11,220 nt of DNA from Bacteroidales bacterium (GTDB lineage Bacteria > Bacteroidota > Bacteroidia > Bacteroidales > P3): assembly GCA_031286005.1 (NCBI GenBank), contig JAITVC010000106.1:1-11220 (forward strand). Direction: 5' to 3'. Position 1 is the stretch's first letter. Each line of letters opens with the position of its first letter. A program made the translations under genes and the position numbers. Positions 6,024 through 11,220 of this stretch are shown piece by piece. The notes under the pieces are model-generated. The model was not told where the DNA came from, did not search any database, and was given only the letters and a program-made list of their open reading frames with translations.

Positions 6024-6653
6024 CTAAAATTTAGACCCGTTGTTATTGTTGTTTTTCTTTTTTTTCTTCTTCTTCTTTTTCTTAGGTGTGCTGTTACCGA
6101 TTTCGGGCAATTCCGGCGTGATGTCGGTATACATGTCCGATGTGTATGTGATTTGTCCTTCTGATAAGATACGCAACTGTTCGGCAATCAAATGCTCGTC
6201 AAGAACATTTTGGTTCCACAGCGTATACGCGCGTTTCATCTGAATAATCAGCAGTTTTACTAAGGCTATGCGCTCATCGCCATCGGGCATTTCGGATGCT
6301 TTTATAATCATCCGCTGCAAACTGCGTCCATAATGTTTCAAACGAATACCATTAGTAGGGTAAGGTACTTTTTTCGGTTTCTTGTGTAGCGTTTCTTGTG
6401 TCGGAATCGGATATGGCGAATCAATATCCAATTTGAAATTCGACATCACAAATAATTGGTCGTAAAGTTGTTGTTCGCGCTCCTCTCGATTCCCGTCCTG
6501 CGGGCTGAGTTGCGACATCACCCGAATAATCGAGCGTGCCACATCGTTGCGTTTTTCACGATCTTCAATCGTGCTTGCGAAATTGATCATGCTTTGTATC
6601 GAGCGCCCGTATTCGCGAATGGCTAAAGGGCTGCGAGTTGTATTGTATTCCAT
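6024..6653 (-). CDS. DUF4290 family protein with poly-Lys/Asn tail
   Basis: The 209-aa protein matches the DUF4290 family, which is restricted to Bacteroidota and is often found next to murA, as here. It opens with MEYNTTRSPLAIREYGRSIQ; a second half, with GIRLKHYGRSLQRMIIKA near 102-119, repeats the pattern YGRS(I/L)Q, suggesting an internal duplication of helical segments. There is no signal peptide or membrane segment, so it is cytoplasmic. The C-terminus is extreme low complexity: ten Lys (191-200) followed by five Asn (201-205). It starts 3 nt after the glsB stop and ends 2 nt before murA, so translation is probably coupled. Function is not known; the constant link with murA suggests a role in cell-wall synthesis or its control. 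Confidence 0.88.
   Translation of the reverse strand: MEYNTTRSPLAIREYGRSIQSMINFASTIEDREKRNDVARSIIRVMSQLSPQDGNREEREQQLYDQLFVMSNFKLDIDSPYPIPTQETLHKKPKKVPYPTNGIRLKHYGRSLQRMIIKASEMPDGDERIALVKLLIIQMKRAYTLWNQNVLDEHLIAEQLRILSEGQITYTSDMYTDITPELPEIGNSTPKKKKKKKKKKNNNNNGSKF
6039..6083 (-). repeat. Lys/Asn homopolymer tract at the end of the DUF4290 gene
   Basis: The coding strand is a purine-rich run of AAG and AAA codons (6054-6083) followed by AAC/AAT codons (6039-6053). It includes an uninterrupted A8 (6058-6065). Such tracts are prone to length change and to polymerase slippage. Confidence 0.85.
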
Positions 6654-6656
6654 AAA

Positions 6657-7577
6657 TTAAAATGTTACGTGTCGTGATTTTTTATCTTCATAAATATCGG
6701 AAATCTTAATTAGAATTCCGGTTTCTTCAACACTGCCAAAATCTGCATTAATGGCCGTGCCAAACGTTTTCATCGTTGATGATAATTTGATATATGCGCT
6801 AATTAACGGCGGAATATTTTCGCCCAATTCACGCACCTTTTTATTCGTTGCCTTAAAAGCCTCTTCCAACGATAGGCCATTCAAATAGGTGTCTATTTCA
6901 TTCAAATCCGTAACCAAATGCACGGCTTCAATCGGCGTTACCAACTGCTCTTCATCTTTGAAATACAAATTCATAAAACGCAGTAAATAATCACGTGCCG
7001 CAACATTATAAGTGGTGTACATAGTTACTTTTCCAAAAAAATAATCCACATCCGGATTGTAAACCACCAAGGCACCCAAACCATCCCAAAGATTATCCAA
7101 AGAAAATAATCCGCTTCTTGATGATTGGTAATTGGGTTGTATAAATGAACGTCCGAGTTCTATCGTTTGAGGTAAATAATCTTGAATAAATTTCGGTGAA
7201 AAATGAAACAACTCCGACGTTGCTATTTGGGGGACTCCATCTTTAATCGGAATTATAGAGCCTTCCAAATAGCGGTAACCGCCCACTATTTCTTCATCAT
7301 CTTTGTCCCATACAACCAATTGGCGATACGGCACTTCGCTCAAATCAAACTCATCCAAATCAACGGATTTTCCTGTTCCTCCTCCCGCTTCACGAAAACT
7401 GACTTCTCGCAAACGTCCGATTTCCTGCACCACATTCGGCGCATTATGACACGTTACTGAAAAAATTTCACGATTCCCATAATTGGTCTTTCGCAAACAT
7501 TTATCCGGCATTAATTCGGCTTTTAATAATGCTTTGTCTATCGGAGCTATGATTGCTTCCATAAAATTAGGCTGCAT
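6657..7577 (-). CDS. glsB: GNAT-type N-acyltransferase, GlsB-like (glycine lipid synthesis)
   Basis: The protein (306 aa from the ATG at 7577) belongs to the OlsB/hemolysin-like acyl-ACP-dependent GNAT acyltransferases. Visible marks are CHNAPNVVQEIGRLREVSFREAGGGTGKSVD split over residues 43-73, the core strand IVGGYRYLEG (97-106), and ELGRSFIQPNYQ (140-151), the pyrophosphate-binding helix region. In Bacteroides the homologous GlsB attaches a 3-hydroxy fatty acid to glycine, and GlsA then adds a second acyl chain. A PlsC-like GlsA candidate lies just upstream, which supports this specificity over ornithine; the amino-acid substrate is still inferred. The frame is open to a start at 7622, but the 37-aa gene overlaps there, so 7577 or 7562 (MEAIIAPIDKALL) is more likely. 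It overlaps the 37-aa gene by 11 nt if 7577 is used. Confidence 0.85.
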   Translation of the reverse strand: MQPNFMEAIIAPIDKALLKAELMPDKCLRKTNYGNREIFSVTCHNAPNVVQEIGRLREVSFREAGGGTGKSVDLDEFDLSEVPYRQLVVWDKDDEEIVGGYRYLEGSIIPIKDGVPQIATSELFHFSPKFIQDYLPQTIELGRSFIQPNYQSSRSGLFSLDNLWDGLGALVVYNPDVDYFFGKVTMYTTYNVAARDYLLRFMNLYFKDEEQLVTPIEAVHLVTDLNEIDTYLNGLSLEEAFKATNKKVRELGENIPPLISAYIKLSSTMKTFGTAINADFGSVEETGILIKISDIYEDKKSRHVTF

Positions 7578-7680
7578 GTTTTCTGTTTGGAAAAAATACA
7601 TCCGGATTTTGAACAACAACAATTATCCCTGCGATAGCAACTACTACAGTCATTGCACCTAAAAAATAATACAATCCCAT
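7567..7680 (-). CDS. 37-aa single-pass membrane microprotein
   Basis: An ATG at 7680, 2 nt after the stop of the 66-aa gene, opens a 37-codon frame ending in TAA at 7567, inside the start region of glsB. The product is hydrophobic from residue 2 to about 23 (MGLYYFLGAMTVVVAIAG, then IIVVV), followed by a short polar end QNPDVFFPNRKHAA, which looks like one transmembrane helix with a small soluble tail. Its fit between neighbours (2-nt gap upstream, 11-nt overlap downstream) argues for real, coupled translation. I do not recognise a family. It could assist or anchor the acyltransferase, or partner the 66-aa membrane protein. Conservation data would decide whether it is a gene. Confidence 0.6.
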   Translation of the reverse strand: MGLYYFLGAMTVVVAIAGIIVVVQNPDVFFPNRKHAA

Positions 7681-7682
7681 TT

Positions 7683-7883
7683 TTATTCTTTTATTTTGTT
7701 TTTATTTCCTTTTTTGAACAATACGTATGCAACAATTATAGTTACGCTTGTGAAAAGACCTCCCAATAAATACAATTTGTAGGTATTAAAACCTTCCGAC
7801 ATAATTCCACCCAAAATCACGGCTCCAACAACAAGTTTAGCCAAATCCAGTAAAAAATCACCCGTTTTCTCGTAGATATTCAT
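7683..7883 (-). CDS. 66-aa two-helix membrane protein, first gene of the murA operon
   Basis: The product (MNIYEKTGDFLLDLAKLVV...) has two hydrophobic segments, about residues 13-27 and 36-55, and a basic C-terminal tail (KKGNKNKIKE), so it is probably an inner-membrane hairpin protein. It resembles small uncharacterised Bacteroidota proteins that begin YEKxGxFLLDxAK (DUF6722-like; recalled, not searched). The frame is open to a TTG at 7907, but that codon overlaps the -7 promoter element, so the ATG at 7883 must be the start. It is the first cistron after a strong promoter and ends 2 nt before the 37-aa gene. Function unknown. Confidence 0.78.
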   Translation of the reverse strand: MNIYEKTGDFLLDLAKLVVGAVILGGIMSEGFNTYKLYLLGGLFTSVTIIVAYVLFKKGNKNKIKE

Positions 7884-7896
7884 AGTATTGTTTATG

Positions 7897-7927
7897 CAAA
7901 GGTACAAAAAAAATCACAATCTACAAA
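7897..7927 (-). promoter_or_regulatory. Promoter of the 66-aa/37-aa/glsB/DUF4290/murA operon
   Basis: On the minus strand TACCTTTG (7904-7897) matches TAnnTTTG, and TTTG (7927-7924) lies 19 nt upstream. The -33 element sits right at the end of glsA, and the leader to the ATG at 7883 is very short. No terminator separates glsA from this operon, so read-through from glsA is also possible. Confidence 0.82.
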
Positions 7928-8781
7928 ATATATCCAAACGTTTTATCGGGGTCAGATTTTAGGCTATAAACGTATTGCTTCAATAATTCTGCCCATTTTT
8001 TATCACTGAAACGTTTATCAAATGTGCTATAAGGAATAGGTTTTCCAAACGTTATAGTAATAGGTTTTCCATTAAATTTATAGACTTCATCCACCAAAAA
8101 TAATTGCTCTATATTAACTTTCAAACCCAATTTCTTCCGCCAATACGCCCAATTGTAAAAGCGTTTAGAGTTATGCGCATTGATATACGTTGGTATAATG
8201 TCGCGTTGATTCTTTCGCGCTTGAGAGATAACCGTGCTTTTCCATTCCAAATCGCGGATTTTACCGTTGTTCTGTTTGCGCGAACACAACCCTGCAGGAA
8301 AATACAAAATCAAACGCTCTCCCGAAAAAGCATCTGACAAGAGTTTTGTATTCGACAGATTACTACCAAACTTATCAATTCCCACAAAAACAGGACGCAA
8401 ATTCTCTATCATCATCAAAACATCATTCACCGGAAACAGCACATCTGAACGAATTTGTCCAACCGTACTAATCAGCGCCACACCGTCTAACCCACCGAGC
8501 GGATGATTTGCCGCAACCAAAAATCGCCCATCGAGCGTGATATGTTCAGCGCCTATCGAGGTCAATTTGGCATTGAAATAACTTATGCTTTCTGTGGCAA
8601 AATCAATGCCATAGTAGTTGCGATTGACATACAAAAATTCATTGATTCCGTCTTCATGCAACAGCCTTTTTATCCAATTATAGACAAATCGAGGCAGAAG
8701 CTTCGCCAGTTTGGGACTTTTTGAAACGATAAATTTTTTCAAATCTACCGTTTTGGGGATATTTTCTTGTTGTAACATCAT
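7921..8781 (-). CDS. glsA: PlsC-like acyltransferase, GlsA-like (glycine lipid O-acylation)
   Basis: The protein (286 aa from the ATG at 8781; 8778 is equally possible) is a lysophospholipid-acyltransferase-fold enzyme. It shows ANHPLGGLDG with His93 and Asp99 as the catalytic pair, one residue wider than the classical HX4D but as seen in the OlsA/hemolysin-type branch, plus PVFVGIDKFG (130-139) and the LYFPAGLCSRK block (159-169) corresponding to the FPEG motif. The known partner reaction is O-acylation of an N-acyl amino acid to the mature diacyl lipid; the nearby glsB-like gene makes glycine lipid synthesis the best guess. There is no clear transmembrane helix, so it is probably peripheral at the inner membrane. 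An upstream extension to 8826 is excluded by the promoter at 8793-8822. Confidence 0.85.
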   Translation of the reverse strand: MMLQQENIPKTVDLKKFIVSKSPKLAKLLPRFVYNWIKRLLHEDGINEFLYVNRNYYGIDFATESISYFNAKLTSIGAEHITLDGRFLVAANHPLGGLDGVALISTVGQIRSDVLFPVNDVLMMIENLRPVFVGIDKFGSNLSNTKLLSDAFSGERLILYFPAGLCSRKQNNGKIRDLEWKSTVISQARKNQRDIIPTYINAHNSKRFYNWAYWRKKLGLKVNIEQLFLVDEVYKFNGKPITITFGKPIPYSTFDKRFSDKKWAELLKQYVYSLKSDPDKTFGYIL

Positions 8782-8792
8782 ACATTTTTCCA

Positions 8793-8822
8793 CAAAGATA
8801 CAAAAAAAGAACGAAATGACAA
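8793..8822 (-). promoter_or_regulatory. Promoter of glsA, overlapping a terminator
   Basis: TATCTTTG (8800-8793, minus) is the -7 element and TTG (8822-8820) the -33 element, 19 nt apart. The TTG is in the loop of the upstream gene's terminator hairpin, and the terminator T-run forms the promoter spacer. The leader to the ATG is only about 5-10 nt. Confidence 0.8.
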
Positions 8823-8836
8823 GCATTTCGTTCTTT
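8802..8836 (-). terminator. Intrinsic terminator of the susD-lipoprotein operon
   Basis: On the minus strand AAAGAACGAAATG (8836-8824) pairs perfectly over 13 bp with CATTTCGTTCTTT (8818-8806) around a 5-nt loop, and T residues continue to 8802. It lies 24 nt after the lipoprotein stop codon. Confidence 0.9.
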
Positions 8837-8859
8837 AATAGACATTATTAGAGAGTCCT

Positions 8860-10134
8860 CTATCTCATTCTTTTCTCTTGCACCGCTTGTTTAGGGGCTT
8901 TTTTACCCTTTACAATAGGAGCGTTTTTGGGTGAAGAAACCCATCGTTTTGCTTCATAAGGAGCTGCTTCTTCAGGGCGAACGAATGCTAAATCCAATAC
9001 ATGCAGATAATCCGAACCTGAACTAAACTGCATTGTAACACTTGTTGCCAATTCCGTTGGTGTGCCTTCAACATCAACCGTAATTGTTTGCGGTACCCTA
9101 AATGCTGTTTGGTCTGCCGAAACATCAAAATACAATTTGTAATCATCAGGCAAATTATATCCCTCAAAATCATCTCTCACAACACCTTGTATGGATTGAA
9201 AAAACCCTCCGAAACCGACCATAGTCGCATTGTTCGGAATATAATAATCTCCGTCTTTGTCTTTATACACAATCAGATTAACAGGAGCAGGCATAAATCC
9301 AAATACAGTAAATAAGCCAGCATAATCGTTTATTACAAAAATAGTGTCGCTAACAACATTTCCCAAAGAATCTTTTAAGGGTTCTATCGTTGTAGTCCAA
9401 GCTGCATTATCCCAAAAATACTCAAATTTCTCCATGTCTAAATTGTCAAACTTAGCGACACCGTACCATTCTCCGGTAATGTCAAACGGATCCAAAGCAC
9501 TATAGACAACTGCTTTTCCATCGCTTTTTACGCCTTCTGTACCGTTGGCATTAACACCGACAACGGTATAGGTTCCGCTTTTCTTGAATCTGCAAACAGC
9601 TTCTTTAACGGGTTCGCCTTCTTCGTCAAGAATGAGTTCATCATTAAGATACCATCTGTATTCTGTGGCATACTTACCTCTTGCCGTCAGCTCCACATAA
9701 TTCGTAGTCGTGTTGTTTTCTCCCGTAATGATTGGCTTTTCGGGAGTTGAGCAGGCTTTAAAAATGATGGTTTTTTCATCACTTGCACGCCCTGGGCCTA
9801 TGGCATTTTTTCCCGAAACACGGTAAGAGCGTTCATCTGGAAAATAGCCCTCGCAGGTTACTTCGAGCGTGGCTGTGGTTGATGTTGCATCAACTACCCA
9901 TGTTCCTGTTGCGCCGATTTTTTTCTCCCATTGATAGGATGTTGCATCTTCAGATGTAGCCGTCAAAGTGATGGTTTCGCTGTCGCACACATCGGTCAAA
10001 GATGTTGCGGTTGTTGTCAATGTGGCTTGTTTAGGTGCCGCCGGATTTGGTTTCTCCTCCGTTTTTTTACAGGCTGTCATGGTAATAATCAAGGCCGCTG
10101 CAATTGTTGCTGTTGTTTTGAAAAATTGTTTCAT
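8860..10134 (-). CDS. Surface lipoprotein with two Ig-like domains, next to SusD
   Basis: The 424-aa product has a lipoprotein signal peptide with the lipid-anchored Cys at 22 (MTAC), followed by KKTEEKPNPAAP, a flexible linker. Residues about 37-127 and 132-212 are two Ig/PKD-like beta domains: TITLTATSEDATSYQWEK with SYRVSGKNAIGPG, and VELTARGKYATEYRWYL with GTYTVVGVNANGTEG. Residues about 216-390 form a third beta-rich region of unknown type, starting ITGEWYGVAKF, which recalls lipocalin-like lipoprotein domains. The end (396-424) is strongly basic. It starts 49 nt after the SusD stop, the place of SusE/SusF-type surface glycan-binding proteins, so substrate capture at the cell surface is the likely role. 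The ligand is unknown. A terminator follows. Confidence 0.85.
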   Translation of the reverse strand: MKQFFKTTATIAAALIITMTACKKTEEKPNPAAPKQATLTTTATSLTDVCDSETITLTATSEDATSYQWEKKIGATGTWVVDATSTTATLEVTCEGYFPDERSYRVSGKNAIGPGRASDEKTIIFKACSTPEKPIITGENNTTTNYVELTARGKYATEYRWYLNDELILDEEGEPVKEAVCRFKKSGTYTVVGVNANGTEGVKSDGKAVVYSALDPFDITGEWYGVAKFDNLDMEKFEYFWDNAAWTTTIEPLKDSLGNVVSDTIFVINDYAGLFTVFGFMPAPVNLIVYKDKDGDYYIPNNATMVGFGGFFQSIQGVVRDDFEGYNLPDDYKLYFDVSADQTAFRVPQTITVDVEGTPTELATSVTMQFSSGSDYLHVLDLAFVRPEEAAPYEAKRWVSSPKNAPIVKGKKAPKQAVQEKRMR

Positions 10135-10183
10135 ACTTTTTGATTTTTTTGTTGATATTATGTTTGCTTATTGTTTTATATCC

Positions 10184-11220
10184 TTACGGTTCGAGCGAAT
10201 TCCATTCCGGAGTTTGCTTTATGCTTGCGTTGTAGAGCATTTCGTTTTCCGGCACCGGCAAGGTGAGGCGGTAGTAGTCTGGCCTACATTCACGTTGTGC
10301 ATATTCGGCTTGATTATTGCCGCCTTCGATGATGTCTGCATTTTGCGGATTTCGTGCCGACAAGATTTGCGAACCGCCAAAACCAATATGCCAACGTTTG
10401 AGACATTCAACTCGCACGCCTTCGCCAATCATTTCTCGCACCCATTCGTTGCGCAATTCTTCATCGCTCCATGTGTTGAGAGCTGGTGCACCACGTTTGG
10501 TACGGAGTTCGTTCAAAACAGATAACCCATTGCCACCCGATGCGTGCAAGGCTTCAGCAGCAATCAGATATTGCTCGGCAATGCGAGCCACTTTCTGTTT
10601 GTGATAAAATGTGTTTGGCACATACAGCGAATTCATTGGCCATTTTCTGATGAAAACAACGCCCGGACGGTCGGCATTGTTGATTTTGACCATATCGGTT
10701 GCCGGATTCGACAGATAAACGTTGTTGCGTAAATCGCCAGCATTAGCAAGAAACAGATTAACAACCGGCTGTGTGGGCAACATCCCCGGCACATGACGTT
10801 TGGGACTCGAAAACGCATCCTGATTATCGAAAATACCCAAGTTGTTCATGTGTTGAGGTTCTGCGGCAGTAATCGACATGAGAAGAATATCCTCGCTCCA
10901 TGTATCGTTTCTCCAACCGGCAAGCAACTCGCTTTCTGTTGTAACCAAAGGGTATCTGCCGCTGTTGATCAGCACTTGAGCCGTTGTTGCGGCTTCGCTA
11001 AAATCATGCATCAACAACTGAATTTTGGATTTCAACGCCCAAACGGCATCTTTTGTAATCCGCTCGCTGCGTGCTGTTCCTACAACCGATATCTGCTCTG
11101 CCAAAGCAATTTCTTCCTTGATAAAATGGTAAACTTCGGCAACAGATGCGCGTTCCGGTTTGAGCGACACATCAAATACTTTGACGATGGGTACGCCCAA
11201 TTTGCTTGCGGCTGTTTCGG
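10184..11220 (-). CDS. SusD/RagB-family outer-membrane lipoprotein, C-terminal part (5' end outside window)
   Basis: The frame is open through the right edge, giving about 345 residues with a stop at 10184; the signal peptide and first part are missing. Family features are GVPIVKVFDVSLKPERASVAEVYHF, broken across the typical GxPxV...R.sVeEVY block, the KDAVWALKSKIQLL TPR helix, and the C-terminal signature ELRTKRGAPAL followed by NEWVREMIGEGVRVECLKRW, equivalent to the RRxELxxEGxRxxDLkRW motif. SusD proteins sit on the outer surface as the lid of a SusC TonB-dependent channel and capture glycans or peptides. The SusC partner should lie just upstream, outside the window. It is followed by the Ig-domain lipoprotein in the same operon. 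Complete SusD proteins are usually 450-600 aa. Confidence 0.93.
   Translation of the reverse strand, partial: ETAASKLGVPIVKVFDVSLKPERASVAEVYHFIKEEIALAEQISVVGTARSERITKDAVWALKSKIQLLMHDFSEAATTAQVLINSGRYPLVTTESELLAGWRNDTWSEDILLMSITAAEPQHMNNLGIFDNQDAFSSPKRHVPGMLPTQPVVNLFLANAGDLRNNVYLSNPATDMVKINNADRPGVVFIRKWPMNSLYVPNTFYHKQKVARIAEQYLIAAEALHASGGNGLSVLNELRTKRGAPALNTWSDEELRNEWVREMIGEGVRVECLKRWHIGFGGSQILSARNPQNADIIEGGNNQAEYAQRECRPDYYRLTLPVPENEMLYNASIKQTPEWNSLEP

Noticed and set aside
5957..6187. Slippage in the A-rich tract producing a DUF4290-MurA fusion
   Set aside because: The murA frame has a TAA at 6031-6033 just upstream of its ATG, and the other frame ends at 5957 without joining MurA, so no fusion is possible.
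7578..7622. Extended N-terminus of GlsB (start at 7622)
   Set aside because: The extra residues do not look like the family start and overlap the 37-aa gene; internal ATGs at 7577 and 7562 fit better.
8782..8826. Extended N-terminus of GlsA (start at 8826)
   Set aside because: This part would lie inside the terminator and promoter; the start must be downstream of the -7 element at 8793-8800.
9968..10525. 185-aa plus-strand frame opposite the lipoprotein and susD
   Set aside because: It lies antisense to two well-supported genes and spans their junction; its composition is that of a shadow frame.

Overview
The window looks like chromosomal DNA from a member of the Bacteroidota, probably order Bacteroidales. 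Three lines of evidence support this. There are Bacteroidota-type promoters (TTG, then 19-20 nt, then TAnnTTTG) in front of several genes. Genes have A-rich leaders instead of Shine-Dalgarno sequences. The gene families are typical of the phylum: a SusD/RagB lipoprotein, DUF4290, a tricorn-like S41 protease, an RRM RNA-binding protein and a GlsB/GlsA acyltransferase pair. Genus cannot be decided from the sequence.

Layout. Positions 1-1120 (minus) hold the N-terminal beta-propeller part of a secreted tricorn-like protease that runs off the left edge. A 365-bp divergent intergenic region follows, with two outward-facing promoters and, between them, a ten-unit array with an exact 11-bp period folded into a large inverted repeat. 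Positions 1486-3810 (plus) are a translation block: rplM (L13), rpsI (S9), rpsB (S2, with a long charged C-terminal tail) and a small glycine-rich RRM protein. A second inverted array, with a 9-bp period, lies between rpsI and rpsB. The elongation factor gene tsf, which commonly follows rpsB, is not there. Positions 3980-4648 (plus) encode a small outer-membrane beta-barrel protein behind a possible ECF-sigma promoter.

Positions 4714-7883 (minus) form a tight operon, in transcription order: a 66-aa two-helix membrane protein, a 37-aa single-helix protein too short for most gene callers, glsB-like N-acyltransferase, a DUF4290 protein and murA. The gaps are 2-3 nt or short overlaps. Immediately upstream, with its own promoter, is glsA (7921-8781, minus), the O-acyltransferase partner of glsB. 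Envelope lipid synthesis (glycine lipids) is therefore physically linked to the first committed step of peptidoglycan synthesis. MurA carries Asp in place of the fosfomycin-reactive Cys.

Positions 8860-11220 (minus) are the 3' end of a Sus-like glycan or peptide uptake locus: the C-terminal two thirds of a SusD-family lipoprotein, then a lipoprotein with two Ig-like domains, closed by an intrinsic terminator that overlaps the glsA promoter.

The least explained elements are the two periodic, bipolar arrays (11-bp and 9-bp period) on either side of rplM-rpsI. They are not CRISPR arrays, ordinary terminators or coding sequence.
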